Shown piece after piece: positions 23,876 to 32,758 of a DNA stretch of 64,000 bases (position 1 is its first letter; each line of letters starts with the position of its first letter). The position numbers and the translations under genes are program-made. The stretch is from NCBI GenBank assembly GCA_963747555.1, contig CAVVFZ010000021.1, positions 62,001 to 126,000 of the forward strand, given 5' to 3'. This stretch comes from DUZB01 sp963747555 (GTDB lineage: Bacteria > Desulfobacterota > DSM-4660 > Desulfatiglandales > Desulfatiglandaceae). The notes under the pieces are model-generated. The model worked only from the letters and a program-made list of their open reading frames with translations. It was not told where the DNA came from and did no database searches.

Positions 23876-25084
23876 ATGGCTGGACCGTTGGATGGCATTA
23901 AAGTCGTTGAAATAACCATGTTTCAACAAGGACCTGTCGCCGGCATGAGACTGGGAGACCTGGGCGCGGATGTGATCAAGATAGAAGCCAAGACCGGTGA
24001 TCCGGCGAGGGGATTCATGAAGATCATCGGCGCCATGACGGGTCTTACGGGTCGCAACTACTATTTTGAACACACAAACCGGAATAAGAGAAGCCTGGTC
24101 TTGGACCTCAAGACAGAGAAGGGGATGACAGTCTTCCTCGCCTTGATAGACCGCGCCGATGTATTTTTGAACAACATGAGCATCGGGGCGCCCATCAAGA
24201 TGGGCATCGGTCCCGACGTGCTTTTATCCAGGAACCCACGTCTCATATATGCCCAGGCCTCTGGATGGGGCAGGAAAGGTCCGGATGCCAACGCCCTGTC
24301 TTTTGACTATACGGGAATTGCCCGTTCAGGATTAATGATGTCCTGTGGGGAGAAGGGTTCGCCTCCAACCCAGATCCTGCCTGGCATCGGAGACGAAATC
24401 GGAGGGCTCATGTGTGCATGGGGCGTCACTGCCGCCCTCTATGCAAGGGAGAAGACAGGGAAAGGGCAGGTGGTGGATACCTCCCTCATGGGGAGCTTGA
24501 TCGGGGCGCTGGGATTTATCATGGCAGCACCCGCCATACTCGGTCAGGAATTCCCGCGGGAGATCAGGGCCCAAGCCGGCAATCCCTTATACAACCATTA
24601 TCGATGCAAGGATGACAGATGGATCGCCATCGCCCATCTTGATCCGGACAGATACTGGCCGAAAATTTGTCGGGCAGTGGGCATTCAAGACTTGGAGAAT
24701 GACCCCAGATTTGATAGCATTGAAGCCAGAGGAAAAAATGCAACAGAACTGGTGGCGATTCTGGATGAAAAATTCGCCGCCGCGACAAGGGATGAATGGT
24801 TCGAAATATTGGGCAAAGAGGGCTGTATCTTTACTCCCATTCAGACCCCCTCGGAAGTGGCTAACGATCCGCAGGCCCTGGCCAACAATTACTTCATCCC
24901 CGTTGAACACCCGGACTGGGGTTCCATCAAGGCAACCGGTTTCCCTTGGGATTTCAGTGAGACCCCGGCTTCATGGCGCCGGAGGGCCCCGAAATTCGGA
25001 GAGCACAACGAAGAGATCCTTCTGGAGCTGGGTTACACGAAAGAGGAAATAGCATCTCTCAGAGAGGAAGGGATCGTGACATAA
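23876..25084 (+). CDS. Family III CoA-transferase (CaiB/BaiF type)
   Basis: The 402-residue enzyme moves CoA between carboxylic acids. The N-terminal GPLDGIKVVEITMFQQGPVA and LGDLGADVIKIEAKTGDPAR, then NRNKRSLVLDLKTEKGM and LNNMSIGAPIKMGIG, are family landmarks. SFDYTGIARSG contains the expected catalytic Asp, and VVDTSLMGSLIGAL and GNPLYNHYRCKDDRWIAIA follow. GGGAGGATG precedes the start. It is monocistronic. In syntrophs such enzymes activate aromatic or fatty acids; the substrate is not visible here. Confidence 0.93.
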   Translation: MAGPLDGIKVVEITMFQQGPVAGMRLGDLGADVIKIEAKTGDPARGFMKIIGAMTGLTGRNYYFEHTNRNKRSLVLDLKTEKGMTVFLALIDRADVFLNNMSIGAPIKMGIGPDVLLSRNPRLIYAQASGWGRKGPDANALSFDYTGIARSGLMMSCGEKGSPPTQILPGIGDEIGGLMCAWGVTAALYAREKTGKGQVVDTSLMGSLIGALGFIMAAPAILGQEFPREIRAQAGNPLYNHYRCKDDRWIAIAHLDPDRYWPKICRAVGIQDLENDPRFDSIEARGKNATELVAILDEKFAAATRDEWFEILGKEGCIFTPIQTPSEVANDPQALANNYFIPVEHPDWGSIKATGFPWDFSETPASWRRRAPKFGEHNEEILLELGYTKEEIASLREEGIVT

Positions 25085-25103
25085 GATCCGGAAGAAATGG
25101 GCG

Positions 25104-25178
25104 GATCTTATTCAAAAAACCTGGCAGTAATGGCTTTGCTGACTCCAAACTTAGTACCAGGGAATTTGAATAGGATGC
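25104..25178. repeat. Internally deleted copy of the covarying hairpin repeat family
   Basis: Only the two ends remain: the left end GATCTTATTCAAAAAACCTG and a right end with ACTCCAAACTTAGTACCAGG followed by GAATTTGAATAGGATGC. The right end is nearly identical to that of the copy at 48129-48384. Confidence 0.8.
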
Positions 25179-25209
25179 AAATAGCCCTTCTTTGAAAGAG
25201 GAAATTCTC

Positions 25210-26013
25210 ATGTTTCATTGGTTTACCCATGGTCGTCGAAGAAAGCTTACCGAGGCTCCTTTCCCCTCCTCATGGGAGGATATTATTCGCCGCAACGTTG
25301 CCCACTACTGCATGCTGGAAGATGCCCAGCGTGCCCACCTGCGTGCCTTGATTCAGGTGTTTATCGCCGAAAAACATTGGGAAGGCGCCGGCGGATTGGA
25401 ACTTACCGATGAGATCCGCGTCACGATCTCGGCTCAAGCCTGTCTGCTGCTTCTGGGCCTGCCCCACAACTACTACCAAAATGTGGCATCCATCATCGTC
25501 TACCCCTCCACCGTCGTTCCTCCTCAACGCAAGCCTGGTTTCTTTGAAAACAGCTTTGCACCGCTGGAACCCGCACATCCCATTATCGGGCAGGCCTTCC
25601 AGCAAGGGCCGGTAATTATCATCTGGGATGCGGCCCTGGCGGGCGGCCGCCATCCTGAATTGGGTCACAACGTTATTTATCATGAATTCGCTCATAAACT
25701 GGACATGCTCGACGGCGCGGCCGATGGTACCCCTCCACTTCGCGATCGGGCTGAATACAGTGACTGGGTCAGGACATGTTCGCGTGAATACCTCCGTCTC
25801 AAACAAGACACCGAAGAGGGTAAGGAATCTTTCCTCAACGCCTATGGTGCAACAAGCGAAGCGGAATTTTTCGCCGTCGCCACGGAGCAATTCTTCGATC
25901 AGCCCCAGGTAATGATTGAGCATGCACCGGACCTTTATCGTGTCTTGCAGGAGTACTACCGCCAGGATCCCTCCGAACGCGTGTCCCGCAATAATTGCAC
26001 GATGCAAAGGTAG
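25210..26013 (+). CDS. MtfA-like zinc peptidase (M90 family)
   Basis: The 267-residue protein resembles E. coli MtfA, a cytoplasmic zinc aminopeptidase that regulates glucose uptake by binding the repressor Mlc. The N-terminal FHWFTHGRRRKLTEAPFP and YPSTVVPPQ are family features; NVIYHEFAHKLDMLDGAADG holds the HExxH zinc site (HEFAH) with a downstream Glu ligand in EAEFFAVATEQFFDQP. ATG 25210 is taken, with GAAAGAGG 8 bases upstream. Since Mlc is not expected here, its target is probably different. Confidence 0.9.
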   Translation: MFHWFTHGRRRKLTEAPFPSSWEDIIRRNVAHYCMLEDAQRAHLRALIQVFIAEKHWEGAGGLELTDEIRVTISAQACLLLLGLPHNYYQNVASIIVYPSTVVPPQRKPGFFENSFAPLEPAHPIIGQAFQQGPVIIIWDAALAGGRHPELGHNVIYHEFAHKLDMLDGAADGTPPLRDRAEYSDWVRTCSREYLRLKQDTEEGKESFLNAYGATSEAEFFAVATEQFFDQPQVMIEHAPDLYRVLQEYYRQDPSERVSRNNCTMQR

Positions 26014-26209
26014 CAGGGTCCATCCTGTTGATGTAAACGAAGACGCGTCTTAAATCTAATACCCGTGAGCGAATGGGAGTCATGCAACTTTCCTGTGGGC
26101 CTCGGGTCTACCTCCGATACCCGTATAGGGCGCCATTTCGAGACAGACCCCCATGGCCTTAGATTACAGAGGATCCAAAATGAAAATTGCTGGCGCCATT
26201 TTTACATAA

Positions 26210-26239
26210 TTGACATCTGCGTCGGGAGGATGTTATTTT
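26210..26239 (+). promoter_or_regulatory. Probable promoter upstream of the c-di-GMP riboswitch
   Basis: A perfect TTGACA and a TATTTT box are 18 bp apart, about 80 bases before the riboswitch aptamer. Confidence 0.5.
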
Positions 26240-26317
26240 ACAATCATGCAAATAATGATAGGGATGCCTCCCTCCTGATGCTACTTTATAAAAACTGTCG
26301 GGGCTGAGAGGTTCTCC

Positions 26318-26396
26318 TGGAAAATGCCAAACCCATCGTGAGATGGGGACGGAAAGCCACGGATCTTGGAAAAGATGGCCGGGTTGCCCAGAAATC
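26318..26396 (+). ncRNA. Cyclic-di-GMP-I (GEMM) riboswitch aptamer
   Basis: AATGCCAAACCCATC, GATGGGGACGGAAAGCCAC and GGATCTTGG...GGCCGGGTTGCC reproduce the GEMM-I consensus: the GCAAA-like bulge of P1b, the tetraloop-receptor stem P2, the GGACGCAAAGCC-type junction and the GGGTTGCC closing strand. An intrinsic terminator follows within 5 bases, so it probably controls transcription of the PAS gene. Confidence 0.85.
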
Positions 26397-26400
26397 AATG

Positions 26401-26445
26401 AGCCTGGTTATCTGCGGTCAGCGGGAGCCAGGCTTTTTGTTTTTG
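26401..26445 (+). terminator. Riboswitch expression-platform terminator
   Basis: AGCCTGG pairs with CCAGGCT, followed by TTTTTGTTTTT. It lies directly between the GEMM aptamer and the ribosome-binding site of the next gene, so ligand binding may switch it. Confidence 0.75.
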
Positions 26446-26467
26446 GGCCGGATAGGAGGGGATTTTG

Positions 26468-27109
26468 ATGGCCATAAAACCTGCTCATGAAGAATTGGAA
26501 CCAATTATCCCCGAAGTCGGGACGGGAGGTGAAAAGCGAAACACGGTAAAAGCAAGGAAAGATACCCTCATAGACAGAAAGGCATCCGAATTCATTAATA
26601 AATCGCCTTCCACCATTAGAAAAATGCCCCCGAGAGACATTCAGTACCTGGTTGAAGACCTACAGATTCAAAAAATCGACCTGGAGATACGGAATGAAAA
26701 ACTGCAAAGGGCGCAATTGAAGCTCCGGGAACAACTGGCCAAATATTCTGATTTGTATGACAACGCGCCGGTGGGATATTTTTCAATGGATCATGAAGGA
26801 ATCATTCTGGAGGCGAACCTCACCGGCGCGATTATGTTGGGTGTTGAGCGAGGAACCCTCAAAGGGAGGCTTTTCTCTGATTTTATCACAAGGGATGATC
26901 AGAATATTTTTCAATTACACCGCAAAAAACTTCTTGAAACAAATGCCAGACAGCGTTGCGAATTGAACCTCGTGAAGAAGAACGGAGCTCCATTCCATAC
27001 CCATCTTGAATGCATTGTTTTGCTGAATCAAAAAGAACCGTTGGACCAGTTTCGAGTCGTTGTAAGCGATGTCAACGGGCCATGGCCAAAAGAAAAAACT
27101 TTACGCTGA
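26468..27109 (+). CDS. PAS-domain protein under riboswitch control
   Basis: The 213-residue cytoplasmic protein has a charged N-terminus with a coiled coil (VEDLQIQKIDLEIRNEKLQR) and one PAS domain starting YSDLYDNAPVGYFSMDHEGI, containing ANLTGAIMLGVERGTL and ending in VVVSDVNG. No output domain follows, so it probably works by protein contact or is the sensory half of a split system. AGGAGGGG stands 8 bases before the ATG. Regulation by c-di-GMP is inferred from the upstream aptamer. A kinase or cyclase partner is not next to it. Confidence 0.8.
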   Translation: MAIKPAHEELEPIIPEVGTGGEKRNTVKARKDTLIDRKASEFINKSPSTIRKMPPRDIQYLVEDLQIQKIDLEIRNEKLQRAQLKLREQLAKYSDLYDNAPVGYFSMDHEGIILEANLTGAIMLGVERGTLKGRLFSDFITRDDQNIFQLHRKKLLETNARQRCELNLVKKNGAPFHTHLECIVLLNQKEPLDQFRVVVSDVNGPWPKEKTLR

Positions 27110-27303
27110 AACGGTCTGCGGGTTTCAGCAACATTGACACGACCATCATTTCGGCTGGATATAAATAGCTAAATCTCTATATCTTAGCGGTTCAAACCGG
27201 CAAGACAAAAACTGTCCTGCTGCAAAGACATGCATCCAGGGGGGGATTTCGACCCGTATCGAATCCCCCTTCACAAGGTCTCTTGGTTACGATACAACCG
27301 GTT

Positions 27304-27531
27304 TTATCCACCCAGATCCAAAGCCTCTTTTCCAGTATCCGTAATCTGGTGCCGTCCTTCTTTTTCGATGATAAGACCCGCATTTCCCATTTCGCGTAAA
27401 CTGCTTCTCACCTTGAAAAGGGGTTGACCAATCGCAGCTGAAATCTCCTCTGGAGACAACGGTGCATCAATGGCCTGCAACAAGGCCTTTGCCGATTTGG
27501 TCAGTGTTCCATCCGGATTAATGCATGCCAT
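27304..27531 (-). CDS. Small winged-helix protein
   Basis: The 75-residue protein reads as a winged helix-turn-helix: KALLQAIDAPLSPEEISAAI, QPLFKVRSSLREMGNAGLI and EKEGRHQITDTGKEALDLGG give helix-helix-recognition-wing. It follows the peroxiredoxin gene by 27 bp on the same strand, so it may regulate that gene. A hairpin near 27241-27268 (GGGGGATTTCGA/TCGAATCCCCC) lies downstream but lacks a T-run. Confidence 0.7.
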   Translation of the reverse strand: MACINPDGTLTKSAKALLQAIDAPLSPEEISAAIGQPLFKVRSSLREMGNAGLIIEKEGRHQITDTGKEALDLGG

Positions 27532-27558
27532 GGAGAAACCCTCCTTCCATCTGATTGT

Positions 27559-28224
27559 TTAGAGGCTTTTCTTGCAGAAATACCAGTCACTGCACTCCAC
27601 GGTTTTGTCGTTCACCCGTTCCTCGGCCATTTCCTGGGTCTGGGGGGGTGGTACAATCACCTTATCACCGGGTCTCCAGTTGGCCGGAGTGGCAACACCA
27701 TTTTTATCGGTGGTTTGAAGAGCACGGACAAGCCTTAAAATTTCTTCCATGTTCCGGCCGGTGGTCAGAGGATAGTAAATCATAGCCCTTAGAATTTGCT
27801 TATCATCAATGACAAAAACGCATCTCGAAGTCTCCGTTTTGCTTTCGCCGGGCATAATCATCCCATATTTGCCTGCGACCTCTTTGTTAAGATCGGCAAT
27901 CACGGGAAAGGTAATCTTCTTTCCCAGCTTTTCTTCAATGTTCCTGATCCAGGCGATATGGGCATAGACGCTGTCAATGCTCAATCCCATAAGTTCACAA
28001 TTCAACTCCTGGAGATCATTCTGGATGTCGGCAAACGCCATGAACTCGGTGGTACAAACCGGAGTGAAATCGGCAGGGTGTGAAAACAAAACCAACCAGG
28101 TGCCCTTAAAATCCTCCAGTTTAATGGTTCCCTGGGTCGTGACCGCTTCAAACTGGGGGGCAGGTTCACCAATCCGCGGCATTCTAATGGTTGGCTGCTC
28201 TGGTTTCTCCATTACGTTTTCCAT
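27559..28224 (-). CDS. 1-Cys peroxiredoxin (Prx6 family)
   Basis: The 221-residue enzyme reduces hydrogen peroxide and organic peroxides. The peroxidatic Cys is in HPADFTPVCTTEFMAFADIQ (residue about 57) and the conserved Arg and Thr are present. The long C-terminal arm with NWRPGDKVIVPPPQTQEMAE is diagnostic of the Prx6 group, and no clear resolving Cys is in the canonical place, although one Cys pair occurs at the C-terminus (ECSDWYFCKKSL). GGAGGATAAAGC precedes the ATG. It probably protects the anaerobe from oxygen. Confidence 0.95.
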   Translation of the reverse strand: MENVMEKPEQPTIRMPRIGEPAPQFEAVTTQGTIKLEDFKGTWLVLFSHPADFTPVCTTEFMAFADIQNDLQELNCELMGLSIDSVYAHIAWIRNIEEKLGKKITFPVIADLNKEVAGKYGMIMPGESKTETSRCVFVIDDKQILRAMIYYPLTTGRNMEEILRLVRALQTTDKNGVATPANWRPGDKVIVPPPQTQEMAEERVNDKTVECSDWYFCKKSL

Positions 28225-28396
28225 GCTTTATCCTCCTTTTGAACGGTTGTTATGAACAATTCCTCCTGGGAAGAAATTAGGCGCAAAAATGTCTTTGTCA
28301 ATTTACGTGTTTGGGTCTGCTTGATTTTGGTATACTGGAACTGCTCCCTCGGAACTGATTCATTAGGATACGAATCGCCTTTTCAGGAGACGTCCC

Positions 28397-30331
28397 TTAC
28401 CCCATATAAAGGTTCGCCAGGACATTGACAAGAAGGAGTGCGAAGAGGGAAGGGAAGATCATGGCCCTGGCACGGGAACGGGGATCTGAAATAACCTCCG
28501 CAATGGCCAGGTATCCCCGACTGAGACCGAAATACAGTCCCACCAGCAGCAGGGTCCCCTGGATAGCTGGAATCCATTGGGGGATAAAAGGTTTGAAAGG
28601 ATAATTGGCCGTTCCAAAGATATTCCAACCCAATCCGAAAGGATCGGAGAGCACCGAAAGGATATAATTATAGTTGATCATGACCGGCGGCAGGCTGAAC
28701 GCGATCCAGAAAAAAATGCCCACCGGAATCAGGATATAAGCCAGACGCAAGGTCAGTATACGCTGGTTGATGCCACCCCCCGCAAGCAGGCCTGCCCCTT
28801 TTGCGGACAGGAGAAAAAGCCCCGGAACGACAATGAGGGCCAGCCCCCAGAGGGAGGCCACGTAAGTGAGAAAAGGAATAAGCTGTCTGGTCTCGGTCAC
28901 ATTTGCCGCTTCCTTGATAAAGCCCCATGGTCCCAACATCGTTATGCTGAATGCAATCGCCACCACCAGCATGATAATGGCATTGAACATTTCATCATAC
29001 CCCTTCAGGTTTCGATCCGATCCGAAAGGCCGCAGGAAAATCCCCACATTGTCTTTGGGACAACTCTTTATGCACTCGGTGCAAAGTCCGCAATAATTGT
29101 TTCTGTCCATTGTCCCCGGGTATTGCTTCCATGGACAGGCCCAGCCGTCCGGTCCGCCTTTCATACAAGGCTTCTCCTTGTGCTTCCTGCAGACTTCCGG
29201 ATCTACCGCCCGGACCTCGGTCATGGAGGCCATGGAGTAAGTCCCCAGGAATCCCCCCACAGGGCAGAGATAATGGCAGAACACCCGCCGTCTGAAAAAC
29301 AGACCCAATACAAGCGTTGCCGCCAGAATCAGGAGGAATAGTATCGCTGTGGCGATGGGGCGTGTGATCAAGATGATTCCGAAGGAGATCAGGGTCAGAA
29401 AGAGAAAATTCTGAAGCCAGACGTTGCTGATCCTTTTGGGCCAGTCTTTCTGAAGACCTGTGAACCGATGATGCAGACCTTTAAAAGGCTTTTTAAGATA
29501 CCGCACAAAGGTGAAACTTCTTCTGCTGATCCATTCAGACGGTGCAGGGAGCGGACAGACCATGCACCAGATCCGGCCCCCCAGCGGAACGAGAATGGCC
29601 TTCAGAACGAACCACCAGGCGATCCACACAAAAATTATGGCGATGTTACGGTTGCCAACGGGACTTCCCCACATGGCACTCAGGATGAAAAGATAGAAGA
29701 TGATAAAATTCGGGAAAATGACCAAAAACTGAAAATTTCGGTTCTTGACCATCCGTTTCAGCCACGAAAATCGATCCAGAAGGTTCTTCCTCTGAAAGCC
29801 TTCAAAGAGGGACGGGGTACGAACCCTGAACAACAGGAGAAGGCTGAGGGTCAGCCAGATGGAAAGGGAGATAAAAAGATGATAGGCCGTATTGGGCCCG
29901 ACAATCAATTCACCGGTCATGAAAGGGTGGAGCCCGCCGCAGGTTTGTGTACATCGAAAGGTGAATTTTCCCGATTTGTCGGCGACAAACTTTACCTCGG
30001 AAACTTTGTCCCAATCGCTTTGAAGGGCGCCCTTATCGTCTTCCCAGGTATATTTCAGAAAATTTACGCCCTTTTGTTTAATAATAAGATCAACGGGATA
30101 CCCGTCCAGCAGAAATCCATGGGTAACATCGAGCGACGTGGGCTTCAGAACAATGGTATCTCCCTTGTTGACGACAATCCTCGAAGGGGAATAGCCGTAT
30201 TTCTTGGCGGTAAGGGAAATGTAGTGGGTGCGGGTTCCGTGGGGGACAAATCGAATCGCAACAGGGATCGCAATAGCCAATACCAGGGTGATCAGAACAA
30301 CAAGAATGGTCTTTTTCGATTTTTTTTCCAT
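28397..30331 (-). CDS. Fusion of CuA-type cupredoxin and NapH/NosR-like membrane polyferredoxin
   Basis: The 644-residue protein begins with a membrane anchor (TILVVLITLVLAIAIPVAIR) and a periplasmic cupredoxin domain to about residue 140. A His in DVTHGFLLDGYPVDL and CTQTCGGLHPFM (C-x3-C-x3-H-x2-M) form the CuA ligand set of cytochrome oxidase subunit II and NosZ. About ten membrane helices follow, with the CxxCP motif CMVCPLPAPSEW and CHYLCPVGG, then Fe-S sites CRKHKEKPCMKGGPDGWAC and CGLCTECIKSCPKDN, as in NapH/NosR. It is last in a five-gene minus-strand operon of copper and heme proteins. It may link the quinone or cytoplasmic donors to the periplasmic copper proteins. The fusion is not one I recognise. 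Confidence 0.85.
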   Translation of the reverse strand: MEKKSKKTILVVLITLVLAIAIPVAIRFVPHGTRTHYISLTAKKYGYSPSRIVVNKGDTIVLKPTSLDVTHGFLLDGYPVDLIIKQKGVNFLKYTWEDDKGALQSDWDKVSEVKFVADKSGKFTFRCTQTCGGLHPFMTGELIVGPNTAYHLFISLSIWLTLSLLLLFRVRTPSLFEGFQRKNLLDRFSWLKRMVKNRNFQFLVIFPNFIIFYLFILSAMWGSPVGNRNIAIIFVWIAWWFVLKAILVPLGGRIWCMVCPLPAPSEWISRRSFTFVRYLKKPFKGLHHRFTGLQKDWPKRISNVWLQNFLFLTLISFGIILITRPIATAILFLLILAATLVLGLFFRRRVFCHYLCPVGGFLGTYSMASMTEVRAVDPEVCRKHKEKPCMKGGPDGWACPWKQYPGTMDRNNYCGLCTECIKSCPKDNVGIFLRPFGSDRNLKGYDEMFNAIIMLVVAIAFSITMLGPWGFIKEAANVTETRQLIPFLTYVASLWGLALIVVPGLFLLSAKGAGLLAGGGINQRILTLRLAYILIPVGIFFWIAFSLPPVMINYNYILSVLSDPFGLGWNIFGTANYPFKPFIPQWIPAIQGTLLLVGLYFGLSRGYLAIAEVISDPRSRARAMIFPSLFALLLVNVLANLYMG

Positions 30332-30364
30332 TTGTTTCCCTGGTCGAACCCTGTTGAGGAGCCT

Positions 30365-31027
30365 CTACTTATACAGTACGCCGGGAGTTCCCCGTCTGAG
30401 GTCCAGCGAAACGACAACTTCTCCTTCTTTTGGCACTTCCACCTCCTGTTTCGTCGATTGCAATTTTTCGTGCCACGTCTTGAGGACATATTTTCCCGCC
30501 GGAAGGCCGGGAACCCCTTTCAATCCATTTTGCCCCAGTTGAGCCGAGTCGGGGATTTCGAAATTCCCCTGATCGTCGGTGATAGCCCAATAGGGATTTT
30601 TCAAAACCATGATGTAGGCACTCATTTCCGCATGAACATCACAACGGAGTTCCACGATGCCCGGTTTGTCAAACACTACCTTCTCCATCGTTCCGGGCCC
30701 GTAACTGCCCAGGTTGAACTTTTTGGTCCTTGACAGGGAAAAAACGTTATGGCTCACTTTGTCGTCATTGGGAAATTGAACGGTTGCCCCCGCAAGAATC
30801 GGCAAAATGTGAGGGACAAAAGTCAGGTTCTTTTGATCCATGACAAATTTTAATTGGGAAACATCATTGGAAAGATCGGGCGCCTTGGCAACAAAGACCA
30901 GAATATTGGCGGGCGACCGCAACCCCTTCACCGATACCTTTCCTTTGATGCCCCCCGCAAACGATTGAAATGGAACGGTGAGAAGTAAAATAAATGCCAT
31001 TGAAAGGCTCATAAAGAATTGGGACAT
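30365..31027 (-). CDS. Exported blue-copper-like protein with regulatory-like C-terminus
   Basis: The 220-residue protein has a signal peptide (FFMSLSMAFILLLTVPFQSF, cleaved near FAGG). A cupredoxin core follows: ATVQFPNDDKVSHNVFSLSR supplies the first His and GIVELRCDVHAEMSAYIMVL supplies C-x2-H-x2-M, the type 1 copper ligands. The C-terminal third (YWAITDDQGNFEIPD, GLPAGKYVLKTWHEKLQ) resembles carboxypeptidase-regulatory-like beta sandwiches; the layout recalls methylamine-utilisation-type plastocyanins. It lies 20-33 bp from its operon neighbours. Role: probably a periplasmic electron carrier. Confidence 0.82.
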   Translation of the reverse strand: MSQFFMSLSMAFILLLTVPFQSFAGGIKGKVSVKGLRSPANILVFVAKAPDLSNDVSQLKFVMDQKNLTFVPHILPILAGATVQFPNDDKVSHNVFSLSRTKKFNLGSYGPGTMEKVVFDKPGIVELRCDVHAEMSAYIMVLKNPYWAITDDQGNFEIPDSAQLGQNGLKGVPGLPAGKYVLKTWHEKLQSTKQEVEVPKEGEVVVSLDLRRGTPGVLYK

Positions 31028-31047
31028 CGTCTGTTTTCTCCTTCCTG

Positions 31048-32739
31048 TTACCAGACTTTACTGGTGATCAAAATATCTTCTGCAAGCCACTGTTTCTTAA
31101 CGACCAGGGGTCGGTTGACCGGTCGGTAAATCAGATCGGCCTCGGCTGTGGGCTCGTCTTCAGGATCTGTAAGAGCAAATTCAAATTTCAAATCCACCGT
31201 CTTTTTCGGCCTGATCCGGGTATCGGAAGCGATGCGGGTTGCCTGCCAGAAAGGCACGTTGAGATGGCCCTTATCGTCCTGAAGGACACGGGCGAACACC
31301 GCTCCCGGCAGCCCGGCATAATTTCCTTTTTCCACTGCTCCTTTACCTGCCCAGTCGGGAAGCGTCCCGCCTTGGATCATTTTAAGGGGATTCCCTTTTG
31401 AATCAGAGGCATGCAACACCAGCATTACGCTCCTGATGGTCTCCCCGGTCGGCACCCAATGACCGCCGTTGGTGTTGGTGATATACACGTTCAACTCCAA
31501 CTTTTTGCCCGTGATCTGTCCTTCCAGTTCCATAGAAAGGCTGGTATTCAACTGCGTCTTGGTTCCCCCGTCAAAATGGTGGGGCCGGATATCCTGTGGG
31601 GATCGGTAGGTTCCCCACATACGTCGCGCCATTCCATCCACCACGTAATTATCGTAGGGGAGCATCTCTTTTCGCCATCCCATGTGACAGTCCTGACACT
31701 TTTTCCCCTTATTGGGGTCGTCAAGAGGGAGTTCCTTCTGCCACTGCTGCCATTCCTGGAAAGTCGTTTGAATGGGTAAAAAGGAGTTATTTTCCAGTTT
31801 GAGACCTTTCCATTCAGAAGCGGAATAGATTTCGCCGGGATTCCAGGTCTTTTTCCCGTCCAGCTTTTTATAATGGCTGTGACAGCTGGAACAGAACTCC
31901 GCATTCCCGAACAAGGGGTTGTAGGAGGCCGCCATGGGGGCCGCCACTGCGTCGTCATAGGGGCCGAAGACCAGTATGGATCGTCCCCTCGGCGAGGATT
32001 GCCGCTCTAATACGGTCGCTTTTCCACTTGGCTTTCCGGGATCGGGAATCACTTTTCTTACTTTGTGGCAATAATCGCAACTGATGCCGTCCCATTCTGT
32101 CGAAGGAGATCGCAAAGCGGCTCCTAAATCCAGGGAGGAACCTCCTCTGGAGGCCGCCGCTGAAGGTGCATGGCAGGAAATACAGTTGCTTTGCCCTTTC
32201 GGATTGTCCAGCTTGAAACCTGGTTCAATGCCCTGTCTGCCGAAGACATCGGTTCCGTAAAGCATATCCAGAACCATGGGGTTCGAGGAAGTATGGGCCA
32301 TCTTCGACCTGTCCCAGTAGCGGGCCACCTTCCCATGGCACTGGGCGCAGGTCACAGGCGAAATAAACCGATAATCGGGGTCATCGTTGAGATAGACCGG
32401 ATTGAGATGAATATCGCGTGCCGGGCCATAGGGTGAACGGACTTGTTCGTTGTTAAACCAGCCTTCTTTCCCTGCGGTAATGCGCAGCCTGTCTCCTGAT
32501 AACAGGTCGGGGGGAAGGGTAAAAATCCCCTGCCTGTCCGTAAGGGAATAATGTTCGCTTCCCGGGACCCTTACTCTCGCATTTTCCAGTGGTCCGTATA
32601 CAGAAACAACGCGACCCTGAACCCCAGGATTCGACGTTGCCCCTGTTCCGGCCTGGGCTGGACTCATTTTTTCAAAATAGATAAGCATTGAAAAAATGGC
32701 CAATGCAACCAGAGTCAGTAAGTACGTTTTCCTTTTCAT
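31048..32739 (-). CDS. Pentaheme cytochrome c with N-terminal carboxypeptidase-like domain
   Basis: The 563-residue protein has a signal anchor (TYLLTLVALAIFSMLIYFEK), then a regulatory-like beta domain (RVVSVYGPLENARVRVPGSE). Five CxxCH heme sites follow: CAQCH, CISCH, CDYCH, CSSCH and CQDCH. A further domain after residue 420 (LSMELEGQITGKKLELNVYI and GGHWVPTGETIRSVMLVLHA) is beta rich. ATG 32739 is used since it follows the end of the previous gene; an upstream in-frame start would overlap it. It is exported to the periplasm. Similar multiheme proteins act as electron conduits or reductases; the substrate is not evident. Confidence 0.85.
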   Translation of the reverse strand: MKRKTYLLTLVALAIFSMLIYFEKMSPAQAGTGATSNPGVQGRVVSVYGPLENARVRVPGSEHYSLTDRQGIFTLPPDLLSGDRLRITAGKEGWFNNEQVRSPYGPARDIHLNPVYLNDDPDYRFISPVTCAQCHGKVARYWDRSKMAHTSSNPMVLDMLYGTDVFGRQGIEPGFKLDNPKGQSNCISCHAPSAAASRGGSSLDLGAALRSPSTEWDGISCDYCHKVRKVIPDPGKPSGKATVLERQSSPRGRSILVFGPYDDAVAAPMAASYNPLFGNAEFCSSCHSHYKKLDGKKTWNPGEIYSASEWKGLKLENNSFLPIQTTFQEWQQWQKELPLDDPNKGKKCQDCHMGWRKEMLPYDNYVVDGMARRMWGTYRSPQDIRPHHFDGGTKTQLNTSLSMELEGQITGKKLELNVYITNTNGGHWVPTGETIRSVMLVLHASDSKGNPLKMIQGGTLPDWAGKGAVEKGNYAGLPGAVFARVLQDDKGHLNVPFWQATRIASDTRIRPKKTVDLKFEFALTDPEDEPTAEADLIYRPVNRPLVVKKQWLAEDILITSKVW

Positions 32740-32758
32740 AATGATTCCCGCCCTGCCA

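Noticed and set aside
27241..27268. Terminator between the PAS gene and the small winged-helix gene
   Set aside because: The GGGGGATTTCGA/TCGAATCCCCC hairpin is good but no T-run follows on either strand.
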